A stretch of 64,000 bases of DNA from Mangrovivirga cuniculi (GCF_005166025.1 NZ_CP028923.1:2854001-2918000), one strand, 5' to 3'; counted from the stretch's first letter, positions 1-10,058 are shown. Program-made: numbers and translations. The notes: generated by a model from the sequence alone, not told the origin.

Positions 1-494
1 ATCCCACTTCCTTTTCAACTTTTTTTTCTTTTGCAGATTTACCTTTTTTAGATCTTTTTTTCTTTTCTTTTTACTAATAATTCCGGATAGATATGAGATT
101 ACCGGAAGTTCAATAATTAGTATCCAAAATAAATTGTGCACCATAAACAGCACTTGCCCGTATAAAAAGTTTTTAACACGGTACTCACTTAGATCCAGTT
201 CAATATTTCTTAAAACAGAGGATAGATTCAGTCCGTCAAAAATTCCTTAAGAGAATTATAACTGCCTAAAAAGTGAATAGCCGGATACTTTTGATTGAGA
301 AATTGAAAAGCAGAAATAACCTTGTGTTTTTCTAGTAAAAACAAAGGAACCAGGGTCTGGAAAAAGACAATCCCGACAGCAAAAAATAAAAAATAAAAAT
401 TCCGATCAGTGCACGTTGCATTTAATTTCGCATAGCTGTTAAGCTGGCAAATAAACAATTTTTGATAAAAGAAAAAAGAAGACCAGCACCCCAT
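1..494 (-). CDS. Hypothetical membrane protein, partial and frameshifted
   Basis: The gene runs off the left edge of the window, so its C-terminus is missing. The frame from an ATG at 494 gives 88 residues, with a hydrophobic segment around residues 32-52, and then meets a stop at 228-230. The neighbouring frame is open from about 240 to position 1. It encodes a continuation beginning FFDGLNLSSVL, a second hydrophobic stretch (VLFMVHNLFWILIIELPVIS) and a very lysine-rich tail. Adding one T to the five-T run (five A at 238-242 on the plus strand) joins the two frames. I do not recognise the family. The N-terminus is uncertain because the frame stays open upstream through the hairpin at 508-535. 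Either a homopolymer error or a true pseudogene would explain the break. Confidence 0.4.
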
Positions 495-507
495 GTAAGT
501 TAAAAAT

Positions 508-535
508 AAAAAGAGCCCGGGCGAGGGCTCTTTTA
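508..535 (-). terminator. Rho-independent terminator after the acyl-CoA dehydrogenase gene
   Basis: A GC-rich stem (AAAAGAGCCC pairing with GGGCTCTTTT) lies about 50 bp past the acyl-CoA dehydrogenase stop codon. A T-rich stretch follows on the minus strand. Confidence 0.8.
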
Positions 536-583
536 AATGGGCAATCGGAAATAAACGATTAATTTTTGTATTAAAACAAGATA

Positions 584-1741
584 TTAACCGAGTATTTTTC
601 TTGAAATAATTTCCTTCATGATCTCATTTGTTCCGGCATATATTCTTTGTACTCTTGCATCCGCCCATGCTCGTGCAACGGGATATTCCCACATATAACC
701 GTAACCACCATGAAGTTGTACACATTCATCAGCTATTTCACACTGAAGGTCGGTTAGTTTATATTTAGCCATTGAAGCTGTTGCTGTATCGAGCTTACCT
801 TCATTATGCATCATCAGACACTTATCGGCAAAAGCACGGGCCATAGTTAAGGAAGAGGCCATTTCAGCAAGTTTAAACTTGATCGTTTGTAACTTGCTTA
901 TTGATCCTCCAAAGGCTTCACGTTGTTTTGTATATTCAACTGTCTGCTCGTAAATCGCTTCCGCAGCAGCTACAGCACTTAAACCAACAACAAGTCTTTC
1001 CTGTGGCAATTCAGTCATCAGGTATTGAAAACCTTTACCTTCATCACCAATCAGATTTTCTTTTGGCACTTTAACATCTTCAAAAAACAATTCACAAGTA
1101 TCCTGGGCATGAAGACCAACTTTCTGAAAAGGAACTCCTTTTTTAAACCCTTCCATTCCTTCTTCTACAAGAATAAGGCTGATTCCTTTGGCTCCTTGCT
1201 CAGGAGTAGTTTTAACAGCAACCACCACGTAGTCAGCCAGATAACCATTAGTAATGAAAGTTTTACTTCCATTCACCAAATAATGATCTCCTTTATCAAC
1301 TGCAGTAGTACGCATAGATTTAAGATCACTTCCGGCGCCGGGTTCCGTCATTGCAATTGCATTAATTTTTTCCCCGGTTAGCATTTCCGGTAAGACCCTC
1401 TTTTTTAATTCTTCAGATCCGTTGTGAATGATATAAGGTAGAACTATATCAGAATGAAGAGGATAACCGATAGCCGGCCCTGCGCAACCCGATCTTGAAA
1501 GTTCTTCTATTAAAATGGCGTTATAACGGAAATCGTCAAGCCCCAGACCTCCATACTCTTCAGGTACCTGGATTCCAAGAAAACCATTTTCACCAAATTT
1601 TTTCCACGATTCACGAGAGACCATTTTATTCTTCTCCCACTCCTCATTATAAGGGACAACTTCCCTGTTAATAAAATCTTTTACTGAATCTCTGAAAAGC
1701 GCATGCTCTTCGTTAAAAATATCTCTCGGTAGTAATTCCAT
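584..1741 (-). CDS. Acyl-CoA dehydrogenase, long-chain/isovaleryl-type active site
   Basis: This is a flavin (FAD) enzyme that introduces the alpha-beta double bond into acyl-CoA in fatty-acid or branched-chain oxidation. The family signatures are clear: an N-terminal helical domain, the substrate/FAD motif MTEPGAGSDL near residues 131-140, ITNG, QREAFGG and the C-terminal LHGGYGY...YAGTNEI segment. The usual MCAD catalytic Glu position next to the YAGT motif is Ala here. A Glu is present in the ELPQERL motif (about residue 248), as in long-chain and isovaleryl-CoA dehydrogenases. I chose the ATG at 1741 (385 aa); a TTG at 1750 would add three residues. The gene lies 60 bp downstream of the exonuclease gene on the same strand and ends before a strong terminator. 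The exact acyl substrate cannot be read from sequence. Confidence 0.93.
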   Translation of the reverse strand: MELLPRDIFNEEHALFRDSVKDFINREVVPYNEEWEKNKMVSRESWKKFGENGFLGIQVPEEYGGLGLDDFRYNAILIEELSRSGCAGPAIGYPLHSDIVLPYIIHNGSEELKKRVLPEMLTGEKINAIAMTEPGAGSDLKSMRTTAVDKGDHYLVNGSKTFITNGYLADYVVVAVKTTPEQGAKGISLILVEEGMEGFKKGVPFQKVGLHAQDTCELFFEDVKVPKENLIGDEGKGFQYLMTELPQERLVVGLSAVAAAEAIYEQTVEYTKQREAFGGSISKLQTIKFKLAEMASSLTMARAFADKCLMMHNEGKLDTATASMAKYKLTDLQCEIADECVQLHGGYGYMWEYPVARAWADARVQRIYAGTNEIMKEIISRKILG

Positions 1742-1801
1742 GCCTAACAAGTGTTAGTTAATAAGGGCAAAGATAAGCGATTAGTCCATATTATCAAGGA
1801 A

Positions 1802-3167
1802 CTAAATCGGAAGAAAATCATACTCACTCGAATTGTGATTGATAAATTGATTTAATATTCTCTGTACGTCTGCGTCATGAATTCCCGGATGAATATATTC
1901 TTCCCATTGGTCTATTATACTTACCTCAGTGGGTGCGAAACCATATCCTTTGAAGAGGTTTTTACGAACAACTACAAATCCTACTTCCGTCTTATCTCTT
2001 CCTTCTCCGACAATTAAAAAGTCACTATTATTTGAATTGATTGAAGAATGCCACTCTTCTACCCTTTTGTTATATTCATCATATGGTTCTTCCCCTATAC
2101 AGGCGCCGTTACATTCTCCTGCATCTACCCATGAACATTTACTCTTGACTTTTTGCAAGCCAAGTAATTTTGGGCATAAAGAATATTCTTTAGCGATGGC
2201 GAACAGGTAATTTCTTGACTCCATCAAAGAATTAAAGGTCATAAGCAGGTTTGGTTTTCTACCTGGTGCTACACCATGCCTGAGATAAGAGCTACCATCT
2301 TTATAACTTACTAAACTAAATACCCTGGAATTAAATTTTTGTGCCCGGTTAAAAGGTGGCCAATGTTTTTTGATCATCTCATTTTCATGGATCAAAGAAA
2401 TAAGCTCATTACCACAAAGATCATAAGCAAGGTGATGGATTTGATTCAAAAAGGAAAGCTCAGGTTTTCCGGATCTTGTTGAAAAGTGAGATTTAACTCT
2501 CTTTTTTATATTCTTAGCTTTACCAATATATAAAGTTTTCCCTTTACCATCGTGGAAATAATAAACACCGGGCAATTCAGGCAAGTTCCTGAATTCATTT
2601 TCATCGAGATTAGGTGGAATATAACCATGAACACTGCCATGACTAATCAATTTTTCCATTACTCCCAGATTATCTCTGGAAATCATCAAGTGCAAAATTT
2701 CAGCAGTAACAGATGCATCTCCGTAGGCACGGTGCCTTGCTTTATTAGTATATCCAAGATGTGCACTTAACTTACCAAGACCGTAAGACTTTAATCCGGG
2801 AAAAATCTTTCTGGCATATCTAACCGTGCACAGTTTTTTGGAATCCCATTGATAACCTGATGTTTTTAATTCCTGACGTACAAAATGGTAATCAAAGTTA
2901 ACATTGTGAGCGACAAATATGCTATCATTTAATATTGAAATAACTTCGTCTGAAATATCTGAAAAGCTGGGGCCCCAGGATAGTTTCATTATCAATACCA
3001 GTAATAGAGGTAATATAATCTGGAATAGGAACTCCCGGATCAACAAGAGAATGAAACGAATCGATAATCCGGGCTCCATCACTCAGATAAATAGCTATTT
3101 CAGTTATTTTGTTATCTATCGAAGATCCACCAGTTGTTTCAACATCCACTATGGCATATTTCCTCAT
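1802..3167 (-). CDS. DEDDh exonuclease (DNA Pol III epsilon-like) fused to GIY-YIG nuclease, frameshifted
   Basis: The protein is about 454 aa after repair. The N-terminal ~165 residues form a DnaQ-like 3'-5' exonuclease with IVDVETTG, AHNVNFD and HRAYGDAS, the motifs that carry the DEDDh acidic and His residues. The middle, roughly residues 195-280, is a GIY-YIG endonuclease domain (PGVYYFHD, LYIGKAKN). The C-terminal third has a cysteine cluster (KCSWVDAGECNGAC) like the region after the UvrC/Cho nuclease domain. Such fusions are known in bacteria and are thought to act in DNA repair. The frame breaks at the GGGGCCCC run (2969-2976): residues up to NETILG read from the ATG at 3167, and the rest reads one frame over. 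Removing one base restores ILGPSFSDIS. A sequencing error is more likely than a dead gene because both halves look fully conserved. Confidence 0.85.
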
Positions 3168-3317
3168 ATGGTATTCTGCTTTGAAAAATAATCTATTGCA
3201 ATTTACTCAGACTATTTGACAGTTCACGACCAAAATACTACAACTCACGGAATCCTTGTAATCAAAAACCAATAGCAACAGTTGTTTAGACAAGTTTGAA
3301 ATTAAATAGCAAAAACT

Positions 3318-5074
3318 ATGAAGACCTTAAAATCACTAAAACTCACAAAATGACCCTGGCATTGCTCAGTGTCTTTTTATTCACGCTTGGAGCGTGCGAT
3401 GATGACGATGATGACATTAATTTTCTTCCGCCTACTACCGAAGATAGAAACATTGCTGAAGTAGCTGCGGATGAAGGATTTACATCACTTATAGCAGCTG
3501 CTGAAGAAGCAGGGCTTGCGGGTGCTTTAACCGATGAAAGCAGCGAATTAACTGTATTTGCTCCTACCAATGATGCTTTTGCCGCTTTTTTAAGTGCTAA
3601 TGGCTGGGCGGATGTTACAGAAATTCCTGATGCAGCATTAGAATCAGTACTGCAGTATCATATTTTAGCAGGCACTAAAACATCTGGAGAATTAATGGCT
3701 TCTGAAGAAACTCTTCAGGGAAGTTCAATCTTCTTAAATACAACTGCCCTTACTGTTAATGGTAATACTAGTATAGATGCAGTTGATGTAGATGCTTCTA
3801 ATGGAGTAATTCATGTTATCGACATGGTATTAACTCCACCAACTGAAAATATAGTAGATATAGCAGTTGCAGATGAAAACTTTTCAACATTAGTTTCATT
3901 ATTACAAAGAGTTGATCTCGTCGATGCAGTAAGAGATGGAGAATTTACTGTATTTGCACCAACTAATGCTGCATTTGAAAATGCTGGTATTACTGCGGAG
4001 GTTGCAGCAGAACTTTCAGATGCTGAAGTAGCAGATATCTTAACTTATCACGTATTAAGTGGTTACGCATTTAGCTCAGACCTTGTTAATGGAGATATAA
4101 ACATGTTAAATGGTGAACCATTAACTGTTGATGCTGATAATGGAACATTACAAGGAGCAAACAATGAAAACCCTGTAGATATAGCTTCAACAGATATTCT
4201 TGGTACTAATGGAGTGATCCACGTAATTGATGGTGTTGTACTACCACCAAAAACAATTGTTGACCAGGCTGTTTACAATGGCTTTGACAGCCTTGTAGTT
4301 GCAGTAGAAACTGCAGGATTAGCTGAAGATTTAAGTGGTGGAGAACTTACAGTTTTCGCACCTACTAATGAGGCTTTTAGAAACCTTTTAAGTGCACTAA
4401 GTTATTCTCAAATTTCTGACATTCCATCTGATCTTCTTACCGCGGTATTAACTTACCACGTAGTAGACGGAGCAGTATCTTCTGATATGTTAAGCAGCGG
4501 ATTTGTACCAACTTTAAATGGTCAGGCAATTAGTGTTGATGCTAATAATCTGATTTTAAATGATAACAGTAATATTATAGCAGTAGATGTTATGGCGGAT
4601 AACGGAATAGTTCACGCAATTGATGCAGTACTAGTTCCTGAGACTAAAACTATCGCTGAAATAGCTACAGATGCTGGACTTAACAGACTTGTTGAAGCTC
4701 TTACTGAAGCTGGTTTAGCAGAAACTTTCACAATGGAAGGTGATTATACTGTATTCGCACCATCAAATGCTGCATTTGATGCTCTATATAATGCTTTAGG
4801 AGTATCTGGACCTGCAGACATCGATGATGCTACACTGGAAGCTGTTTTAACTTACCATGTCCTTGGTAGCCGAGTATATAGTTCTGACCTATCAGACGGA
4901 ATTGAACCAGAAACTCTTCAAGGTGGTACTTTTACAGTAAATATCGGATCAAATGTAACCATTACAGATAATGATCCTGATAACGCAGACGCAACAGTAA
5001 CTGCAACTGATATACAAGCTACAAACGGCGTAGTTCATACAATAGATGAAATTATACTTCCAGTAGATATTTAA
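3318..5074 (+). CDS. Lipoprotein with four fasciclin (FAS1) domains
   Basis: This is a cell-surface or periplasmic lipoprotein. Four FAS1 domains of about 130 aa start near bases 3450, 3847, 4252 and 4648. Each carries the FAS1 hallmarks TVFAPTN/TVFAPSN and (V/I)(I/V)H.ID. FAS1 domains are adhesion modules in many secreted proteins. The lipobox LGAC lies at about residue 27, followed by six Asp residues. No ATG directly begins the main frame except one at 3350, which gives a signal without positive charges. The ATG at 3318 reads MKTLKSLKLTK and then meets a stop. One extra A in the AAAA run at 3347-3350 would join it to MTLALLSVFLF and make an ideal lipoprotein signal, so I use 3318. A TTG at 3296 is the alternative intact start. 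A terminator follows at 5094. Confidence 0.87.
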
Positions 5075-5093
5075 TATATTGCCTGCTGAAAAT

Positions 5094-5139
5094 GAGGAGA
5101 AAAGAGAATGAGTTCTCATTCTCATTCTCCTCTATTTTT
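5094..5139 (+). terminator. Terminator after the FAS1 lipoprotein gene
   Basis: A long hairpin (GAGGAGA...GAGAATGAG against CATTCTCATTCTCCTC) ends in TATTTTTA, 20 bp beyond the stop codon and just before the histidine kinase start. Confidence 0.65.
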
Positions 5140-5150
5140 AAATTAAATCA

Positions 5151-6206
5151 ATGTTATTTAACAATAAATATCGGTGGGGTATCATAGCATTGATATCTAT
5201 CTATTCTTTCTTAAATATTAAATTCACTGTTGGAGAAGAAATTTTTGATTTTAAATCTCCTTCTCTGTTTTTGTTTATCATTTTAACAATGCAGGTAATT
5301 TTTGTCTGGGAAGGGAATAGATACTTATTAAAGATATTCAATAACAACCGGTCAAATACTGTAAAACAACTGGTTTTAAATTTCTTAATTTCCCTTCCAT
5401 TAGTTGTTGTTATATCGTTGATTGCCACTTATTTAAGCACACTAATTTTAGAGATTTCCGGCACGCGATTTTGGAATAATCTCAAGTTAGATTTAGCCTT
5501 CGTATTCAGAGTTAACCTTTTTCTACACACTGTTAATGCAATTGTAATTTATGCTCAGAAAGCTTCGAAAATGAAAGAAGAAAAAAACAAGCTGGAAAAA
5601 GAAATGCTTGAAGTGCAATTTGATGCTCTTCGTAATCAATTAAACCCTCATTTTCTATTTAATAATCTTAATGCATTAAGCAGCCTGATATCTATATCAC
5701 CTAGCCGTGCAGAATCGTTTGTTAGAAAACTATCTTTAATATTTAGATACCTCCTGCAACACAATAGTAAAGAGCTTGTAACGATAAAAGAAGAAGTTGA
5801 TTTTATAAAAAACTATCTTGATCTATATAAATACAGGTATGGTGATGCCCTGAATTATGAAATTAATATTAATGAAGATATTAATGATCAATTAATAGTT
5901 CCTTCAGTAACACAATTAATTTGTGAGAATATTTTCAAGTATAATAGCTTTACCCGGCAAAATCCTATCGAAATTAAAATCACAGTAGATAAAGATAATA
6001 ATTACATTAATATCTGGAATACGAGAAACCCAAAAGTGATTTCCCAATCAGAAAGTAACGGACTGGGATTCAAGAACATAATTACTCGTTATAAATCTTT
6101 TTCAAATAAAAAAATTGAAAGCTTAAACAATGATTCATCTTTTTCTGTTATGTTACCAATAATCCCAACAAACAGCGGCAATGAATTACTTAATAATAGA
6201 GGATGA
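5151..6206 (+). CDS. LytS/YehU-type sensor histidine kinase
   Basis: This is a 351-aa membrane histidine kinase of the His_kinase (PF06580) class. About four hydrophobic segments fill residues 9-135 and a short coiled coil covers residues 140-160. The phospho-acceptor motif QLNPHFLFNNLN follows, with His167. The C-terminal ATPase is recognisable by NGLGFKNI. The first N box looks weak: CENIFKYNSF stands where most relatives have ENAIKH. The response-regulator gene overlaps the 3' end by 26 bp, so the pair is co-translated. No extracellular sensor domain is visible, so the signal is unknown. Confidence 0.9.
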   Translation: MLFNNKYRWGIIALISIYSFLNIKFTVGEEIFDFKSPSLFLFIILTMQVIFVWEGNRYLLKIFNNNRSNTVKQLVLNFLISLPLVVVISLIATYLSTLILEISGTRFWNNLKLDLAFVFRVNLFLHTVNAIVIYAQKASKMKEEKNKLEKEMLEVQFDALRNQLNPHFLFNNLNALSSLISISPSRAESFVRKLSLIFRYLLQHNSKELVTIKEEVDFIKNYLDLYKYRYGDALNYEININEDINDQLIVPSVTQLICENIFKYNSFTRQNPIEIKITVDKDNNYINIWNTRNPKVISQSESNGLGFKNIITRYKSFSNKKIESLNNDSSFSVMLPIIPTNSGNELLNNRG

Positions 6207-6945
6207 AGAGATAGCAGCAGAAAAGCTCAAAACTCAAATAAAGAAACTTGATAATGATGCGGAATTTTCTGGTTATTGTCAAAGTGTTTCCGAAACTATC
6301 GATTTTTTAAATAATGATCACGATCATGTAGATCTTGTTTTCATGGATATTCAGCTGACAGACGGAATATCTTTTGAAATTTTTAAAAATACCCACCTGG
6401 ATTATCCCGTTATCTTTATTACTGCATATGATGAATATGCACTTGAAGCATTCAAAGTAAATAGCGTACATTATTTATTAAAACCAGTTTCTGATACAGA
6501 TCTTCGCCAAGCAGTTGAAAAGTTCAAGTCATTAAACAATCTCCATAGCTTTCAAAGTTTATTATCTTTGGAAACTAAATTATTAAATAAGGATAAATTT
6601 AAAGATCGATTCATCAGCCAAATCGGATCGAAGTTTTATATTATTAAAACTGAAGAAATATCAGGTTTTTATGCCGATGGAAAGACTGTTTATTGCATAA
6701 AAAACAACGATAATACTAAATATATAATTGAATATTCGCTGGATCACCTTGAAAGCGAACTACTGGACCCAAATAAATTTTTCAGGATTAACCGGAAAAT
6801 GATTATACATATTGATAAAATTTCCGAAATTAGAAATTATGTTAATAGCAGACTCCTTCTTATGTTACCAGAGTTAAAATTGCCTTTTGAAGCAATCGTT
6901 AGCAGGGAGAGAGTCTCAAGTTTTAAATCCTGGTTAAATCAATAA
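6181..6945 (+). CDS. LytTR-family response regulator
   Basis: This 254-aa DNA-binding response regulator has a receiver domain at residues 1-120 and a LytTR domain at about 145-254. The receiver shows the acidic pocket (EDEE near residues 7-10), the phospho-acceptor Asp56 in VFMDIQL and the conserved Lys in LLKPV. The LytTR domain shows FRINRKMIIHIDKI, the typical strand-loop motif that contacts DNA. The gene overlaps its kinase and is followed after 2 bp by a small exported protein gene, which may be part of the same unit. Target genes are not evident from the sequence. Confidence 0.93.
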   Translation: MNYLIIEDEEIAAEKLKTQIKKLDNDAEFSGYCQSVSETIDFLNNDHDHVDLVFMDIQLTDGISFEIFKNTHLDYPVIFITAYDEYALEAFKVNSVHYLLKPVSDTDLRQAVEKFKSLNNLHSFQSLLSLETKLLNKDKFKDRFISQIGSKFYIIKTEEISGFYADGKTVYCIKNNDNTKYIIEYSLDHLESELLDPNKFFRINRKMIIHIDKISEIRNYVNSRLLLMLPELKLPFEAIVSRERVSSFKSWLNQ

Positions 6946-6947
6946 GT

Positions 6948-7336
6948 ATGAAAAAAATCTTTTCCTCATCCCCTCTTTATTTTTTATTTTTTTTATAAAT
7001 CATTCACTTCAAGCTCAAGGTCCTGTTTCTATTGATACCACCGGAACTGCAGCTAAAATCCAAATGATGGAAAAACGATTATCCTATCTGGAAGATAATC
7101 TTGCCAGAATGGATAAGCAATTCAAAACTGGTGCAGTAATGGCTGCAGCTGGATATACTGTAACCATCATAGGCGGATTAATGCTGGGACGCGAAAATGA
7201 CGACCTGGGACAGGGTTTGCTTATTGCAGGTGGCACTATCGGACTAAGCGGAACTATTGTATTAGTAGATGCTTTTAAATATCTTGGCCGCTCTAAAAAC
7301 GTAGAGATCAAAAATGACGAGGAAAGAGAAAGCTAG
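6948..7336 (+). CDS. Small exported membrane protein, frameshifted in its signal peptide
   Basis: The family is unrecognised. The ATG at 6948 starts 2 bp after the response-regulator stop and reads MKKIFSSSPLYFLFF before a stop. Adding one T to the T8 run at 6987-6994 joins it to INHSLQAQGPVSID, which gives a complete signal peptide with an AQ cleavage site and a protein of about 129 aa. The mature part has a short coiled-coil helix (MEKRLSYLEDNLARMDKQF) and then two glycine-rich hydrophobic segments (AVMAAAGYTVTIIGGLML; GLLIAGGTIGLSGTIVLV). Without the repair only the 90-aa frame from 7064 would be translated. The 3' end overlaps the nth start by 23 bp, so nth is probably translationally coupled. 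Confidence 0.6.
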
Positions 7337-7967
7337 AGAAATTTTAAGCATATTAAATAATATTTACCCGGAACCACCAGTTCCACTTGATCATAAAGAC
7401 CCCTATACACTTTTGATAGCGGTATTATTATCTGCACAATGTACCGATGAAAGAGTAAACAAGGTTACTCCTGAGCTTTTTGAATTAGCAGATAATCCAT
7501 TTAAAATGGCTGAAAAAGATGTTGAAGAAATCAAAGCTATTATCAGGCCGTGTGGTTTATCTCCAAGAAAATCCAAAGCTATCAGTGATTTAAGTAAGAT
7601 ACTTGTAGAAAAATATAGTGGCGAGGTCCCTGCCGACATGAAAAAACTTGAGGAATTACCTGGCGTTGGTCATAAAACTGCTTCGGTGGTGATGTCTCAG
7701 GCATTCGATGAGCCGGCATTTCCTGTTGATACACACATACACAGACTTGCCTGGAGATGGGGTCTCTCTACTGGAAAATCAGTAGAAAAAACGGAGGAAG
7801 ACTTAAAAAAACTATTCCCGAAAGAAACCTGGAACAAGGTTCATTTGCAAATAATCTTCTATGCCAGGGAATATTCACCTGCACGAGGATACAAGTTCGA
7901 AAAAGATATTATATCTCAGCAATATGGTCGAAAATCATTTATCAAAGATTATGTTGACAAAAAGTGA
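7314..7967 (+). CDS. nth: Endonuclease III-like DNA glycosylase lacking the iron-sulfur cluster cysteines
   Basis: This 217-aa HhH-GPD base-excision-repair glycosylase/AP lyase removes oxidised pyrimidines. The helix-hairpin-helix LPGVGHKTA contains the catalytic Lys121, and the catalytic Asp139 lies in FPVDTHIHR. Most Nth proteins end with four Cys that hold a [4Fe-4S] cluster (C-x6-C-x2-C-x5-C). Here the equivalent segment, residues 187-201 (YSPARGYKFEKDIIS), has none of them: Ser replaces the first Cys and the others are absent. The catalytic domain is otherwise intact, so this is likely an active, cluster-less enzyme. The start codon lies inside the preceding small membrane-protein gene. 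Confidence 0.92.
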   Translation: MTRKEKAREILSILNNIYPEPPVPLDHKDPYTLLIAVLLSAQCTDERVNKVTPELFELADNPFKMAEKDVEEIKAIIRPCGLSPRKSKAISDLSKILVEKYSGEVPADMKKLEELPGVGHKTASVVMSQAFDEPAFPVDTHIHRLAWRWGLSTGKSVEKTEEDLKKLFPKETWNKVHLQIIFYAREYSPARGYKFEKDIISQQYGRKSFIKDYVDKK

Positions 7968-8024
7968 CATTAACAGGTTACTATTTGCTTTGATATTGAA
8001 TAAAGAATAAACAAGGCTACCTTA

Positions 8025-10058
8025 ATGATTTCATTTTTTAGGTTGATACATATCTCCCTGGTTGTACTTTTAATTACAACAAAATCACTTGCCTCTGATA
8101 ATACCTTAATATTAACAGCTGATTCCCCTGATATAATTCACCTAACAGGCGTTTGGACATTAGAATCACCTGGAAATGCTGATAAAAAGGTTTTTATAAA
8201 AGATGGACCTGTAAATAAATCTAAAAATTCATATGGCACTTACCATAAAAACATATTTGTTGAGGGTGATTCGGCATTAGATCTTTCTATTTACCTACCT
8301 CTGGTCAGAACCTCTTTTATTTTAAAGATCAATAATGTACGCGTAGCCGAACAAGGGAAGGTATCTCAAAATAGAAAAATGTATAATCCGGGAATGAAAG
8401 TGAGACCTTATGATATCAGATTAAACCCCGGTAACAATACCATATCAATTACTTATGCAAATTTTGCCCACGCAAAGTCAGGCCTAATCACTCCACCTGT
8501 TATAGGAACCCACGACGATATATTATGGCATATCAGAAAAAGTGATATAATTCTTACTGCGATTTATGGAAGTATCATTCTGCTGGGAGTTTTCTTTATT
8601 TTATTTTTTATTTCCTGGAAAAAAGATCATGAGATATTATATTTTGGCTTATATGCTATTATGTGGGCCCTACGTTGTATAACAACTGCATCTAAACATA
8701 TCAGTTTTTTATATAACCATTTTGAATGGGAAACTCTGATCCGTCTGGATTATTTTGGATTTTACAGTAGCATACTATTTGGATTTCTGTTTTTTAATAA
8801 ACTATTTAAAAAATATTCTAAACCTAATTTTTCAAAAATAGTTATTGCAGGTACTTCATTAATGATTTTAAGTACTATTATCACTCCTGTCAGAGTTTTT
8901 ACAGAAGCTACTGTTTTTGTCCATTTCATTCTTTCACCAGTAATAATTTACGTTATTTACCTGTCATATCAGTCATATATAAATAATGACGACATCTCTA
9001 AAATAGGACTTGCAGCAGCAATATCCGCAATGGCTATTTTTGGATTGGAATGGTTATTATTTTTTCAAACTTTCTCTATTCCGGATTTTAGCATAGATCT
9101 GGGATACCTTTTAATTTTTCTTTTAAATGCAAGTACGTTATCAAGAAGATTTGCTAAAAGATTCAACCAGCTAGAAACCCTACAGCGGGAGACCACTATT
9201 CAGAATAAAAAAATTGAAGATCAGCATAATAAGATACAGGAGTCTCATAATACAATTTTAATTCAAAGAAACGAACTAGAAAAAAAGCACGAAGAAATTT
9301 CGGCTATTAACAGAAGCCTTGAAGAAAAAGTTTTTGAAAGAACAAAGGATCTGGAAAGAGCCAACAATGAATTGGACACATTTCTTTACAGGGCATCACA
9401 TGACCTGAGGAGACCTCTGACATCCATCCAGGGTTTATGCAGTATAGCACTTGGAAATTTAAGTTCAGAAGAGCTGCATCAGCTACTTAAAATGATGAGA
9501 GAGACTGCAGGGACAATGGATAATATGCTAAAAAAGCTGATTAGCATTAGTGAAATCTATCACTATAATGATCAAAAAGATATAGTCAACCTGAATAATC
9601 TCAGAGTAGAAATTTTTTCGGAATTCAAAGCAAAGCTTTGCAGCTCAGGTGTAAATTTAGATTTTGATTATGATACTGAAGATATCCATATAAATAAACG
9701 ATTAATATTTCTCATATTATTTCACCTGGTCGACAACAGTATTCAGTATCGTAAAAAGGACATAAATAACTCAGAAAGTAAAGTTGAAATTAAAATTAAG
9801 CAAGAGTGTAAGCAAGTCGTGATTTCAGTTTATGATAATGGAATGGGGATTGAAAAATCACAGCTGGAAAATGTTTGTAAAATGTTTTACAAAGCAACAG
9901 ACCGATCTACAGGTAACGGATTGGGATTATATCTGTGTAAGGCTGCTGTAAATAAGCTTGGTGGTGAGATATCCATCTTAAGCAGAGAACATTCATATAC
10001 TGAGGTCATTTTCAATATTCCTGCAGAACCAATCAATACTAATTACCATTTAAATTAA
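8025..10058 (+). CDS. 7TM-DISM sensor histidine kinase
   Basis: This 677-aa membrane sensor kinase has a signal peptide (LVVLLITTKSLAS) and a periplasmic beta-sandwich domain of the 7TMR-DISMED type at about residues 25-165. Seven transmembrane helices (about residues 175-385) and a coiled coil (about 385-445) follow. The HisKA motif is RASHDLRRPLTS, with His459. The HATPase domain has HLVDNSIQY (N box), DNGMGI (G1) and GNGLGLYL (G2). DISM receptors usually sense small carbohydrate-like or other ligands, but no ligand can be assigned. There is no receiver domain and no response regulator next to it. The gene is convergent with the kinase gene at 10070. Confidence 0.9.
   Translation: MISFFRLIHISLVVLLITTKSLASDNTLILTADSPDIIHLTGVWTLESPGNADKKVFIKDGPVNKSKNSYGTYHKNIFVEGDSALDLSIYLPLVRTSFILKINNVRVAEQGKVSQNRKMYNPGMKVRPYDIRLNPGNNTISITYANFAHAKSGLITPPVIGTHDDILWHIRKSDIILTAIYGSIILLGVFFILFFISWKKDHEILYFGLYAIMWALRCITTASKHISFLYNHFEWETLIRLDYFGFYSSILFGFLFFNKLFKKYSKPNFSKIVIAGTSLMILSTIITPVRVFTEATVFVHFILSPVIIYVIYLSYQSYINNDDISKIGLAAAISAMAIFGLEWLLFFQTFSIPDFSIDLGYLLIFLLNASTLSRRFAKRFNQLETLQRETTIQNKKIEDQHNKIQESHNTILIQRNELEKKHEEISAINRSLEEKVFERTKDLERANNELDTFLYRASHDLRRPLTSIQGLCSIALGNLSSEELHQLLKMMRETAGTMDNMLKKLISISEIYHYNDQKDIVNLNNLRVEIFSEFKAKLCSSGVNLDFDYDTEDIHINKRLIFLILFHLVDNSIQYRKKDINNSESKVEIKIKQECKQVVISVYDNGMGIEKSQLENVCKMFYKATDRSTGNGLGLYLCKAAVNKLGGEISILSREHSYTEVIFNIPAEPINTNYHLN

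Noticed and set aside
2969-2976. Programmed ribosomal frameshifting in the exonuclease gene and the other broken genes
   Set aside because: No X-XXY-YYZ slippery site with a downstream structure fits, the direction of shift differs between sites, and ten programmed shifts in unrelated genes within 64 kb is implausible.
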